DNA from: Alloactinosynnema sp. L-07
GTDB taxonomy: Bacteria > Actinomycetota > Actinomycetes > Mycobacteriales > Pseudonocardiaceae
Length of the DNA stretch: 64,000 bases
Direction: 5' to 3'
Assembly: GCF_900070365.1 (NCBI RefSeq)
Contig: NZ_LN850107.1
Location: forward strand, 7,254,001-7,318,000
This document shows, piece after piece, positions 8,669-16,824 of the stretch (positions are counted from its first letter, which is position 1; the number at the start of each line of letters is the position of its first letter). Under the pieces are notes generated by a model, which searched no databases, was not told the DNA's origin, and saw only the letters and a program-made list of their open reading frames with translations. The translations under genes and the position numbers were made by a program.

Positions 8669-8911
8669 GATGGCCAGGACGGGGTGCTGGGGGCAAAGCG
8701 GTCGGTTGGGTGGCTGATTTGCGTTGGTGCGTTGCGGTTGTAGAGATTAGTCCACTGTGTACTGATCGTAGATGATCCTGTCCAGGGAGGCTGTTGATTT
8801 GATCACGCCTGGGTAGCCTGAGACCAATGGCCTCAGCTGCGGTCGTGACTCGGCGGGAGTGCGGGTAACCTGGTCTTTCCGGGACTGGCTTGCGGCTGCT
8901 GGGGAGTGTGC

Positions 8912-9235
8912 GTGGATCTTCGGTTGGAGGATCCGCCTGCGCCTGGCGTTGTGCTGGTCGCGATCGGTGGGGAGGTCGACTTCGTGGCGGCGGGTGTTCT
9001 GGAGCGGTTTCTGCTTGGTGCTGTCGCTGAGCAGCGGCATCGCAAGCCTGGGCTGATCATCGACCTGTCCGATGCCGAGTTCTTCGGGTGTGCCGGGGTC
9101 AACGCGCTTATCGCGGCGCAGCGGCGGTTGGAGGCGAGTGGGGGGTGGCTGCGGTTGGTGGATCCGTCGCCCGCTGTGTCTCGGGTGTTGGATGCGGCGG
9201 GCATGAACACGTTGTTGCGGGTGGCGGAGTCGTGA
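8912..9235 (+). CDS. STAS-domain protein (anti-sigma factor antagonist-like)
   Basis: The 107-residue protein is a single STAS domain (VVLVAIGGEVD, LIIDLSDAEFFGCAGVNAL). In anti-anti-sigma factors the phospho-acceptor lies in a DSS/DST motif; here the position reads GCAG, so no serine or threonine is available and control by a switch kinase is unlikely. The GTG at 8912 is preferred to 8906 because GGGGAG (8901-8906) is then properly spaced. It is followed 35 bases later by an ankyrin protein gene. The partner is unknown. Confidence 0.7.
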   Translation: MDLRLEDPPAPGVVLVAIGGEVDFVAAGVLERFLLGAVAEQRHRKPGLIIDLSDAEFFGCAGVNALIAAQRRLEASGGWLRLVDPSPAVSRVLDAAGMNTLLRVAES

Positions 9236-9269
9236 CGCGCTCTCCGCACGAGGTTGGGGGGATGAACCT

Positions 9270-10478
9270 GTGACATTCGCGCGCTCGCCGCATCAGGTCA
9301 CCGCGTTCGACAGTGCCGTGGACGAGTTTCTCGCGCACGCCTGCCTGGTCTACGGCGGTGATGGGCCGCATCGGCTCGATCGGGCGCGGGCGATGCTGGC
9401 CGCCGATCCGAGTCTGGCCGCCGCCAACCTGCACACCATCGCCGCACTAGGGGACGTCGACGCGGCGCGTGGGTGGCTGGCCGATCATCCCGAGGCCGCG
9501 CGGGAGCAGGGGGGTCCGTTCGGCTGGGAGCCCTTGCTCTACCTCTCCTACTCGCGGTTGCCCGGTGGCGATCCGGTCGGGGTGGCTCGGCTGCTGCTCG
9601 ACGCGGGCGCTGATCCGAACGCGGGCTATCTGTGGGAGGGCCTCTGCCCGCCCTTCACGGCTCTCACCGGCGCGTTCGGCGAAGGCGAAGACACCGTCAA
9701 CGAGCCGCGGCACCAGGCTGAGCAGGCGCTGGCGCGGCTGCTGCTCGCCGCCGGGGCCGATCCGAACGACGGCCAAGCCCTCTACAACCGGATGTTCGGC
9801 GCCGACGACGGCCACCTGCGGCTGCTGTTCGAGTTCGGTCTCGGCCGCGGCGACGGCGGCCCGTGGAAGGCCAGGCTGGGCGCCAAGCAGGCGACCCCTG
9901 AACAAATGATCCACGACGTGCTTCTCTGGGCGGCGGGCCACGGCCAGCGTGATCGGGTCGCCCTGCTGCTCGACCACCGCGTCGCCCCCGAGTCCGAGTT
10001 CCGCGGACACCCGCTGCACCACGGTCGTTCGCCTTGGGAACTGGCGGTTCGGGCGGGGGAGTCCGAGATCGCCGACCTGCTGGTCGCCGCGGGTGCCCGG
10101 CCGGTGGACCTCGACGACGTGGACCAGTTCTTCGCCGCGGCGATGCGCGGCGACAGCGTGGCGGTGGCCGCCACCGCGCCCGAGGTCGTCCGGGCGGCGC
10201 GGGAGCGCGGGCCGACCGCGGTGGTGGACGCCGCTGAACTAGGCAAGGCGGTCTCGGTCCGGCTGCTCGTCGACGCAGGGTTCGACGTCAACGCAGCCGT
10301 CCGCGAGACCGCCTTGCACCAGGCCGCGTTCGCCGGTGACCTGCCGCTGGTGCGGCTGCTGCTCGACCTTGGCGCCGACCCGACCCGACAGGACACGGAA
10401 TTCGGGTCGACACCGCAGGGGTGGGCCGAGCACGCGGGCCACCACGACGTGGCGGAACACCTCCGGCAGCTTCCCTGA
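9270..10478 (+). CDS. Ankyrin repeat protein
   Basis: The 402-residue cytoplasmic protein contains several ankyrin-type units, recognisable by LLLDAGADPN (about residue 110), LLLAAGADPN (about 155), LLVAAGARP, LLVDAGFDVN and LLLDLGADP with TALHQAAFAG. These repeats mediate protein-protein contacts; no enzymatic domain is visible. It starts at GTG 9270 with GGGGG upstream. It may be co-transcribed with the STAS gene. Specific role unknown. Confidence 0.75.
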   Translation: MTFARSPHQVTAFDSAVDEFLAHACLVYGGDGPHRLDRARAMLAADPSLAAANLHTIAALGDVDAARGWLADHPEAAREQGGPFGWEPLLYLSYSRLPGGDPVGVARLLLDAGADPNAGYLWEGLCPPFTALTGAFGEGEDTVNEPRHQAEQALARLLLAAGADPNDGQALYNRMFGADDGHLRLLFEFGLGRGDGGPWKARLGAKQATPEQMIHDVLLWAAGHGQRDRVALLLDHRVAPESEFRGHPLHHGRSPWELAVRAGESEIADLLVAAGARPVDLDDVDQFFAAAMRGDSVAVAATAPEVVRAARERGPTAVVDAAELGKAVSVRLLVDAGFDVNAAVRETALHQAAFAGDLPLVRLLLDLGADPTRQDTEFGSTPQGWAEHAGHHDVAEHLRQLP

Positions 10479-10506
10479 CCCACCCCGAAAAATCCGGGGA
10501 GGCGGG

Positions 10507-11238
10507 CTAGTAGCCGAAGGCTTGGGTCCAGTAGATGCGGTAGCTGCCGCCCTTGGCCATGCCCACGCCCAGTTCCTTGAAGTCGCAGTTGAGGATGTTG
10601 GCGCGGTGGCCTGGGCTCTTCATCCACGACTCCATGACCGACTTGGGTGTGGCCTGACCGGCGGCGATGTTCTCGCCGCCGCCCTTGGTGTATCCCTCTG
10701 CCTTGATGCGGTCGAAGGGGGAGCGGCCGTCCTGCGAGTTGTGGTCGAAGTAGTTGTTCGCGGCCATGTCCGCGCTGTGCTTGCGGGCGGCCAGCGCCAG
10801 CGTGTCGTGCCAGCGCAGCGGTCCGCAGCCCGCCTTCGATCGTTCGGTGTTGACGATCGCCAAGACCTCGGACTCGGCCGGGTCCGCACCCGGCGGGACC
10901 GGCGCGGGCTTGGGCTTGGTGGTCGTCGGCTTGGGCTTGGTGGTGGTCGTGCTGGGTGGGGGCGGTGGGGGCGCCGTCGTGGTCGTGGTTGTCGGCGCGA
11001 TCGGCGCCGCGCCCGCGTCGGCCACAGTCGCCGACGCCGATCCGGTCGGGTCCGGTGCCGGGGTGGTGGCCGACTGGGCGTGCGACCTGGCGCCGCCCGA
11101 GTTGGAGTCGACGATGGCGACCTGGGCGGTGTCACGCCAGGTCGGCAGGGCTACCACGACCGCGATGGCGGCGACCGCGACGCCCACGGCGATCAGCAGG
11201 CCGCGTCGGCGGCGGTGCGACTTCGGCGTGTAGTGCAC
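10507..11238 (-). CDS. Membrane-anchored CAP (SCP/PR1) domain protein
   Basis: The 243-residue protein has a basic N-terminus, one membrane span (about 13-32), a Thr/Pro/Lys-rich linker (about 55-115) and a C-terminal CAP domain (about 120-243) with the recognisable EVLAIVNTERSKAGC start, HSADMAANNYFDH and PGHRANILNC motifs. The CAP domain is outside the cell; in bacteria such domains are secreted or wall-associated with mostly unknown ligands. It is divergent from a sigma factor that also carries a CAP domain, with 117 bases between the starts, which suggests a functional pair. Confidence 0.85.
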   Translation of the reverse strand: MHYTPKSHRRRRGLLIAVGVAVAAIAVVVALPTWRDTAQVAIVDSNSGGARSHAQSATTPAPDPTGSASATVADAGAAPIAPTTTTTTAPPPPPPSTTTTKPKPTTTKPKPAPVPPGADPAESEVLAIVNTERSKAGCGPLRWHDTLALAARKHSADMAANNYFDHNSQDGRSPFDRIKAEGYTKGGGENIAAGQATPKSVMESWMKSPGHRANILNCDFKELGVGMAKGGSYRIYWTQAFGY

Positions 11239-11355
11239 GGTTGATCCTTCTGGGGGAATTCGGGGAGTGGCTACGCCCGTTGGACGTCGGGGTTGCGCCA
11301 GGGATTACGGTCTGATGTCGAAAGCCGTCGAAAGTTTTCTGCGGAGGCGACACGG

Positions 11356-12726
11356 ATGCGGGTAGGCGAAGCGACCGACGCCGAACTCGTCGATGCCACC
11401 CTGGCAGGCGACGAGGACGCGTTCTCGCAGCTCTACCACCGGTATCGGACCCCGGTGACCAGGTTCGTCGCGCGCACGGTCGGCGACCCGCACCTGGCCG
11501 AGGACCTGGTCCAAGAAGCGTTCGTGCGGGCCCTGCGCCTGCTGGGGGACCTGCGTGATCCCCTCCGGTTCCGGCCGTGGCTGTTCAGCATCGCCCACCG
11601 CGCCGCGCTCGATCACGTCCGCCGGGGCGGTCCGGTGCTGCTGTGGGACCTGCCGGAGGTCGCCGGGGACGACTCGCCGCACGAGAACGCCGCGGCCCGC
11701 GAGGCCGTCGGGCTGGTTTGGGACGCCGCGGCGAGCCTGGAACCGCGGCAGCTGGCCATCCTGGAGCTGACGGTCCGCGACGAGGTGACCAACGCCGAAC
11801 TGGCCCAGGCACTGGATGTGCGCGCCTCCCACGCCGCCGTGCTCGCCCACCGGGCCCGCTCCGCGCTCGGCCACGCCGTGCGGCTGCTGTTGCTCGCCCG
11901 CAACCCTCGCCGCTGCTCCCGGTTGGCCGGGCTGGTGCCCGACCGGCCGCGCACCCTGTCGCGCGCCCAGCGCGCCAGTGTCGACCGGCACCTGCGGCGC
12001 TGCCCCGAGTGCCGCGACCTCGCGGGCAGGCTGACCACCCCGCTGGCCGCCTTCGGCGTGCTGCTGGTCGCCGCCGGGCGCACGTCGTCGGTCCCGGTCG
12101 ACCAGGCCGCCTGGGCGCTGGCCGACCCGTCGCGCCACCTGGTCCGCAAGAGTCTCGTCACGCTGGGACTGACCGTCGCGCTGACCGTCGGCTGGTGGTT
12201 CGTGCCGAGCCCGCAGGAACCGCCGCCGGTCGTCGCGCCGCCGCCGACCACCACCACGACGCGCGAACCAGTCCCGCCGCCCGTGGCGCCCGTCGCGAAT
12301 GTTCCGCCGCCCACGACCACAACCGTCGCCACCACCACGACCACTCCGCGTCCACCGTCCGAAGTGGACAAGCTGATCACCGCCCTGAACCAGCGCCGCT
12401 CGGCGGAGGGCTGCGGTCCGGTGCGGTCGATCCCGCAGCTGACCACCGCGGCCCGCGCGCACAGCACCGACATGATGAACGCGAGCCACATCGGCCTGAC
12501 CAGCCCCGACGGCACCTCCCTGGCCGACAGGGTCAAGGCGACCGGCTACCGCGGCATGCGCGGCGCATACGTCGCGGCCTACCGCGAGACCGGCGCCGAA
12601 CTGGCCAAGGAACTGGCGGCCGGGGACACGCCCGCGCTGTCCTGTGAGGTCGACACCATCGGCGTCGGCCGGGCTGTGGGCGGCGAGTGCGGCTACTACT
12701 GGGCGATCGTCTACGGCAAGGACTAA
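11356..12726 (+). CDS. Sigma factor fused to zinc anti-sigma motif, membrane span and extracellular CAP domain
   Basis: The 456-residue protein begins with ECF sigma region 2 (about 12-80: AFSQLYHRYRTPVTRFV, DLVQEAFVRAL) and region 4 (about 115-170). A zinc anti-sigma motif HxxxCxxC follows (His212, Cys216, Cys219). One membrane span is near 267-283, then a Thr/Pro-rich linker (about 290-330) and a degenerate CAP domain (about 336-456: LITALNQRRSAEGCG, ARAHSTDMM). Topology would put the sigma part inside and the CAP part outside, giving a one-protein signalling device. The ATG at 11356 has GGAGG about eight bases upstream. ECF factors with fused transmembrane extensions are known; a CAP sensor is unusual to me. 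The divergent CAP protein gene is a likely target or ligand partner. Confidence 0.8.
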   Translation: MRVGEATDAELVDATLAGDEDAFSQLYHRYRTPVTRFVARTVGDPHLAEDLVQEAFVRALRLLGDLRDPLRFRPWLFSIAHRAALDHVRRGGPVLLWDLPEVAGDDSPHENAAAREAVGLVWDAAASLEPRQLAILELTVRDEVTNAELAQALDVRASHAAVLAHRARSALGHAVRLLLLARNPRRCSRLAGLVPDRPRTLSRAQRASVDRHLRRCPECRDLAGRLTTPLAAFGVLLVAAGRTSSVPVDQAAWALADPSRHLVRKSLVTLGLTVALTVGWWFVPSPQEPPPVVAPPPTTTTTREPVPPPVAPVANVPPPTTTTVATTTTTPRPPSEVDKLITALNQRRSAEGCGPVRSIPQLTTAARAHSTDMMNASHIGLTSPDGTSLADRVKATGYRGMRGAYVAAYRETGAELAKELAAGDTPALSCEVDTIGVGRAVGGECGYYWAIVYGKD

Positions 12727-12799
12727 GTGAGACGTTCTGATATGCGCCTGAGCTTCTCGGCTATGGCTCGTCTAAGGCCGGGCCGGTGTACTTGTGTAC

Positions 12800-13633
12800 A
12801 TGGGAGAGACACAGGCAGAGAACCAGAACCCGATCTTGGTGACCGGCGGGACCGGTAAGACCGGCCGCAGGGTCGCCGAACGACTCGTCAACCGCGGGGA
12901 GTCGGTCCGCATCGGCTCTCGGACCGGCGCGATCCCCTTCGACTGGGAGGACACGGCCACTTACGAGCCCGCTCTCAGCGGTGCGCGGGCGGCGTACATC
13001 AGCTACTACCCCGACATGACCTTCCCCGGCGCCTACGAGTCGATCGACGCGTTCTCCAAGATCGCCGTCGAGAACGGCGTCAAGCGGCTCGTCGTGCTCT
13101 CGGGCCGCGGCGAGGCCGAGGCCATCCGGTGCGAGGACGTCGTGCGCGCCAACGGCGCCGACTGGACGATCCTGCGCGGCGCGTGGTTCGCCCAGAACTT
13201 CAGCGAGCACTTCCTGCTCGACTACGTTCTCGCAGGCGAGATCGCGCTGCCCGCGGGCGACGTGGCCGAGCCGTTCGTCGACCTTGACGACCTCGCCGAC
13301 GTCGCCGTCGAGGCACTCACCGACGAGGCCCACATCGGCCAGATCTACGAGATGACCGGCCCGCGGCTGCTCACCTTCGCCGAGGTCGCCACCGAGTTCA
13401 CCAAGGCACTCGGCCGCGAGGTCGTCTACCAGCCGATGTCGCATGAGGACTACGCCGCGGCGCTGGCGGAATACGGGATGCCGTCGCACTTCTCCGACCT
13501 CATGAAGGAGGTCCTCGACGGCCGCAACGCCCACACCAGCGACGACATCAGCAAGGTGTTGGGCCGCCCGGCCAAGGACTTCGCCGACTACATCAAGGAC
13601 GCCGCCGCGACGGGCGTCTGGAACGTGAGCTAG
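12800..13633 (+). CDS. NmrA-like NAD(P)-binding oxidoreductase
   Basis: The 277-residue protein has an N-terminal Rossmann motif (ILVTGGTGKTGRRVAE, about 13-28) and matches atypical short-chain dehydrogenases of the NmrA/YtfG type: VVLSGRGEA, TILRGAWFAQNF and a C-terminal substrate region. The classical Tyr-x3-Lys pair is not obvious. Such proteins are NAD(P)H sensors or reductases. A GTG at 12794 is an alternative start. A TGTAC-x4-GTACA palindrome overlaps the start region and could be an operator. Confidence 0.75.
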   Translation: MGETQAENQNPILVTGGTGKTGRRVAERLVNRGESVRIGSRTGAIPFDWEDTATYEPALSGARAAYISYYPDMTFPGAYESIDAFSKIAVENGVKRLVVLSGRGEAEAIRCEDVVRANGADWTILRGAWFAQNFSEHFLLDYVLAGEIALPAGDVAEPFVDLDDLADVAVEALTDEAHIGQIYEMTGPRLLTFAEVATEFTKALGREVVYQPMSHEDYAAALAEYGMPSHFSDLMKEVLDGRNAHTSDDISKVLGRPAKDFADYIKDAAATGVWNVS

Positions 13634-13672
13634 CAGTTCAACCGAACCGCTGGAACGCCACCGAGGAGGGCT

Positions 13673-14323
13673 GTGATCGTGCAGGCTCATCTGTCCACTG
13701 AGAACGGATTGGACTCGCTGCCCAAGCACGTGCATGGGTTCGCCCTGATGCACGTGGCGATGCGCCGCGACGCACGCAGGCTCCTCTCGGTGGCGCCCGT
13801 GCTGACCGAGGCCAAAGTCGGCAAAGTCGCCGACTGGTGGCGGCAGGTCCGGGCCGTCATCGACTGGCACCACCACACCGAGGACGACATCCTCTGGCCC
13901 GCGCTGCGCGAGCGGGTGCTGGCTTTCGCCGAGACCGAGAAGGCGATGCACGCCGACCACGCCGCGCTCGACGACGCGATGGACGCGGTGACCGCCGCGT
14001 TGCGGCCGGGTCGTCAGCGCGGCGAGGTCGAGGCCGCGGCCGCCGGGTTCGACACGATCATCCAGGACCACCTGCGCGCCGAGGAATCGGTGGTGTTCAA
14101 GGCGTTCTGCGTCGACCTGTCGGCGCGGGAGTACTCCGCCATCGAGCAACGCGTGATCACCAGCGCGCCGCTTCCCATCATGCAGTTCCTCGTCCCCTGG
14201 ATGCTCGACGGCGCCGACAGCGCGGGTGCGGCGGGGGCCGCCGCCGCGATGCCGCCGCCGGTACGACTGCTCGGCACCACGGTGCTGCGGTGGAACTACC
14301 ACCGCCAGTACCGCTGGTGGTGA
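13673..14323 (+). CDS. Hemerythrin-like HHE domain protein
   Basis: The 216-residue protein has the four-helix HHE pattern with metal-ligand candidates in HGFALMHVAMRRD, WHHHTEDDILWPAL, MHADHAALDD and DHLRAEESVVF. Such proteins bind a di-iron centre and handle oxygen, NO or redox signals in the cytoplasm. It starts at GTG 13673 after GAGGAGGG and follows the NmrA-like gene by about 40 bases, so the two are probably co-transcribed. Confidence 0.8.
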   Translation: MIVQAHLSTENGLDSLPKHVHGFALMHVAMRRDARRLLSVAPVLTEAKVGKVADWWRQVRAVIDWHHHTEDDILWPALRERVLAFAETEKAMHADHAALDDAMDAVTAALRPGRQRGEVEAAAAGFDTIIQDHLRAEESVVFKAFCVDLSAREYSAIEQRVITSAPLPIMQFLVPWMLDGADSAGAAGAAAAMPPPVRLLGTTVLRWNYHRQYRWW

Positions 14324-14425
14324 ACGCGACACGGTCGCTGACGGCGGCGTAGACCGGCCCGCGTCCACAGCGCGGGCGGGCCTTTGCGGGGAAGAGCAGG
14401 GCTTCTAGACACAAGGGGAATCGCC

Positions 14426-15208
14426 ATGGGATCGATCAACACCGCCGTCGACTTACCCACCTCGAGAGCGATAGGCCTGGCTGAGCGCACACTCCCGGCC
14501 CTGCGCACCGCACCGGTCCGACCAGGGCCATTGCTGTCGGTGCGCGGCCTGCGGGCGACCTACGGCGACCGGGTCGTGGTCGACGACGTGTCCTTCGACG
14601 TGCGGGCGGGCGAGGCGTACGGCCTCGTCGGCCCGGCGGGTGGGGGCAAGAGCACCACCGTGCGGATGGTGTGCGGTCTGCTCACCGCCGACGCGGGCAC
14701 GGTGATGGTCCGGCGCACCCCGATCGACAACATCGGCGGCCGTTCCCTGCGCGAGTCCGTCAGCTATGTGCCCCAGAGCGTGGTGATGATCCCGTCGGCC
14801 ACCATCGCCGAGACGGTCCGGTTCTGGGCCCGCTTCTTCGGCCTGCCCAGGGCCATGCGCCGCGACCGGGCCGCGGAGGTCCTCGCCGCGGTGGGCCTGC
14901 GCGACCGCGCGGGCGAGCGCGTCGACCGCTGCACCGGCGGGGTCCTGCGCGAACTGAGCCTGGCCGTGGCCCTGCTGCACCGGCCGCGCCTGCTGGTGCT
15001 CGACCAGCCGACCACGGGCATCGACCCCGACAGCAAGCAGCGCGTGCTGGGCACCCTCGCCCGGCTTCGCGACGAAGGTGTGGCGGTGCTGTACGCGTGC
15101 CGTGATCTTGGTGAGGTTCGGTGGCTGTGCGACCGTTTCGGCCTCCTGCACAAGGGGTCTATGGTCGCCGAGGGGTCGACGAGCAGTCTGTCGACGGTCC
15201 TCACCTGA
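14426..15208 (+). CDS. ABC ATPase with degenerate catalytic residues
   Basis: The 260-residue protein has an intact Walker A (GPAGGGKST) and overall similarity to antibiotic/export-type ABC ATPases. The Walker B catalytic glutamate is Gln194 (LDQP instead of LDEP), the H-loop histidine is Arg226 (YACRD), and the signature reads CTGG instead of LSGG. No permease gene is adjacent. I infer slow or no ATP hydrolysis and perhaps a regulatory role; a decaying gene is the alternative, although the frame is intact. The ATG at 14426 has AAGGGG upstream. Confidence 0.75.
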   Translation: MGSINTAVDLPTSRAIGLAERTLPALRTAPVRPGPLLSVRGLRATYGDRVVVDDVSFDVRAGEAYGLVGPAGGGKSTTVRMVCGLLTADAGTVMVRRTPIDNIGGRSLRESVSYVPQSVVMIPSATIAETVRFWARFFGLPRAMRRDRAAEVLAAVGLRDRAGERVDRCTGGVLRELSLAVALLHRPRLLVLDQPTTGIDPDSKQRVLGTLARLRDEGVAVLYACRDLGEVRWLCDRFGLLHKGSMVAEGSTSSLSTVLT

Positions 15209-15236
15209 GCCGACGGGCCCGCAACGAGGAGGAATC

Positions 15237-15791
15237 ATGACGAGTACGGGTGAGGTCGACCAGCGCGCCAAGGGAAAGCTGGCAGGCCCACTGCTGTGGC
15301 TGGCCACGGCGAGCGTCGGCGTGGTCGCGGGAGTGTTCTACGCGTTCGCCATCTCGGTGATGCCCGGTCTGGCCAAGACCGACGACAAGGCGTTCATCGA
15401 CAGCATGCAGAACATCAACCGCTCCATCGAGAACGGCGCCTTCGGCTCGGCGTTCCTCGGCTCCTTCATCTTCACCGGCGCCGCCGCGATCATCGAGAAC
15501 CGCATGGGCAGACGTGCCGCCGCCCGCTGGATCATCGCGTCGCTGCTGCTCTACGTGGTGGGTGTGGCCATCACCATGGGGATCAACATCCCGCTGAACC
15601 AGAAGCTGGAAGCCGCGGGCGCCCCGGCCAACATCGCCGACCTCGCCGCCGTCCGCGCCGCCTTCGAGGACCCATGGAACTCCGCCCACCTCGCCCGCAC
15701 GGTCGCCTGCGTCCTCGCACTCGGCTGCCTCGGCCGCGCCCTCTGGCTGCACGGCCGCGCTGAACGTGCCGACGGCCTGCTCCCCCGGTAG
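15237..15791 (+). CDS. DUF1772 (anthrone oxygenase-like) membrane protein
   Basis: The 184-residue protein has four predicted membrane spans and the DUF1772 hallmarks: GVFYAFAISVMPGL, INRSIENGAFG, NIPLNQKLEA and DPWNSAHLART. A few family members are linked to anthrone oxidation; most are uncharacterised. GAGGAGG precedes the ATG at 15237. A paralogue is found at 17954. Confidence 0.75.
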   Translation: MTSTGEVDQRAKGKLAGPLLWLATASVGVVAGVFYAFAISVMPGLAKTDDKAFIDSMQNINRSIENGAFGSAFLGSFIFTGAAAIIENRMGRRAAARWIIASLLLYVVGVAITMGINIPLNQKLEAAGAPANIADLAAVRAAFEDPWNSAHLARTVACVLALGCLGRALWLHGRAERADGLLPR

Positions 15792-15809
15792 GTCCCGACG
15801 CACAACCCT

Positions 15810-15847
15810 GGCCGCCGGTTTCGCTTCCTGGAGCGAAACCGGCGGCC
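15810..15847 (+). terminator. 16-bp stem hairpin after the DUF1772 gene
   Basis: GGCCGCCGGTTTCGCT and its exact complement with a 6-base loop lie 19 bases after the stop codon; this is a probable transcription terminator. Confidence 0.7.
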
Positions 15848-15937
15848 GCGTCCTGTCACCCCTCACGCCCGGGAAGCCGGTCGCGATCAACCAGCAGGCG
15901 GCCCGCGGCCCGCGGTCGCGCCAAGGGGAGGGATGTC

Positions 15938-16783
15938 ATGCGAAGAACGCGCGTTCTCTTACTGATCCTGTCAGCGGTCGCGTTGAGCCTGGTGGCTCCG
16001 GGGACCGCGGCGGCGGGCAATACCACGTTCTACGGCGATCTGAACGGCGACGGCAGGTCGGACCGGATCACGCTCGGGTCGACCGGATCCGCGCGCACCG
16101 ACTGCACGATCACCGTGTCCTACCGGATCGTCGGGAGCATATTCCGTGCGCCGGTGGTCTACCCGTTCACCTCACCCGCGCCGTACGCGCCGTTCTGCCC
16201 GAACAAGGGCGAGGCGGTGGACCTGGGTGGCGACGGTGTCGTGGAGTTGGTGACGACCCACTTCATCTGGACGGTGGCGGGCAAGCAGATCCTCGTGCTG
16301 CGCAACTTCGTGCCGTGGTACGAGACGACCGGGGTGAGTTTCCCGAGCACGATCAACCAGGTCGACTTCAACGGCGACGGACGCAAGGACATCTGGGAGT
16401 CCAGCGACCAGACCATGCAGGTCAGATCGTACCTCAACACGACATCGAGCACGCTGGTGCCCGGTCCGATCAGCGTCTGCAACTCGACGTCGCAGCCGCA
16501 GCACGTGTTCGCCGACTTCAACGGCGACGGCGGGCAGGACATGCTGATGTACCGGCGGTGCGAGTACTCCTACGCGGGCGCCGAACTGCACTTCGGCAAC
16601 GGCGGTACGCCGGTGGTCTTCGCGTCGACGACCACTGTGAGTACGAAGTATGAGGTGTACCGGGCGGACTTCGACTACGACGGGGTGGTTGACGTCGGCG
16701 TCATCACCCAGCCCAGCGGCGGTCCGGTCACGGTGCGGCACTTCCGCAACAACGGGGCCGGGGTCTTCACCGAGATCCTGTAG
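15938..16783 (+). CDS. Secreted FG-GAP/VCBS repeat protein
   Basis: The 281-residue product has a signal peptide (MRRTR, LLLILSAVALSLV, cleavage near AAAG) and at least four repeats with calcium-binding-like motifs (DLNGDGRSD, DFNGDGRKD, DFNGDGGQD, DFDYDGVVD) typical of integrin alpha-like FG-GAP/VCBS beta-propeller blades. There is no membrane span after the signal peptide, so it is secreted. Probably a binding protein; no catalytic domain is seen. Confidence 0.8.
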   Translation: MRRTRVLLLILSAVALSLVAPGTAAAGNTTFYGDLNGDGRSDRITLGSTGSARTDCTITVSYRIVGSIFRAPVVYPFTSPAPYAPFCPNKGEAVDLGGDGVVELVTTHFIWTVAGKQILVLRNFVPWYETTGVSFPSTINQVDFNGDGRKDIWESSDQTMQVRSYLNTTSSTLVPGPISVCNSTSQPQHVFADFNGDGGQDMLMYRRCEYSYAGAELHFGNGGTPVVFASTTTVSTKYEVYRADFDYDGVVDVGVITQPSGGPVTVRHFRNNGAGVFTEIL

Positions 16784-16790
16784 GTCGAGT

Positions 16791-16822
16791 GGATGGTGCG
16801 GGCCATCACGCCCGCACCATCC
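16791..16822. terminator. Bidirectional terminator between convergent genes
   Basis: GGATGGTGCGGGC pairs exactly with GCCCGCACCATCC and is followed by TTTT. It lies between the FG-GAP gene and the convergent AraC gene and can serve both. Confidence 0.8.
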
Positions 16823-16824
16823 TT

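Larger units (their letters stand above)
8322..8733 (+). repeat. 412-bp palindrome-rich repeat, copy A
   Basis: This segment is nearly identical, in inverted orientation, to 34856-35273. It contains two large hairpin elements (8376-8463 and 8579-8668) with a common 34-bp core in opposite orientations, plus two exact ACGAGTGCACTCGT palindromes at 8505-8518 and 8528-8541. It encodes no protein. It begins 14 bases after the stop of the PstB-like gene and may terminate that transcript. A non-autonomous mobile element or a compound REP-like element is the best guess. Confidence 0.8.

Noticed and set aside
8322..8733. Insertion sequence with transposase
   Set aside because: No coding frame fits within the repeat; only palindromes are present.
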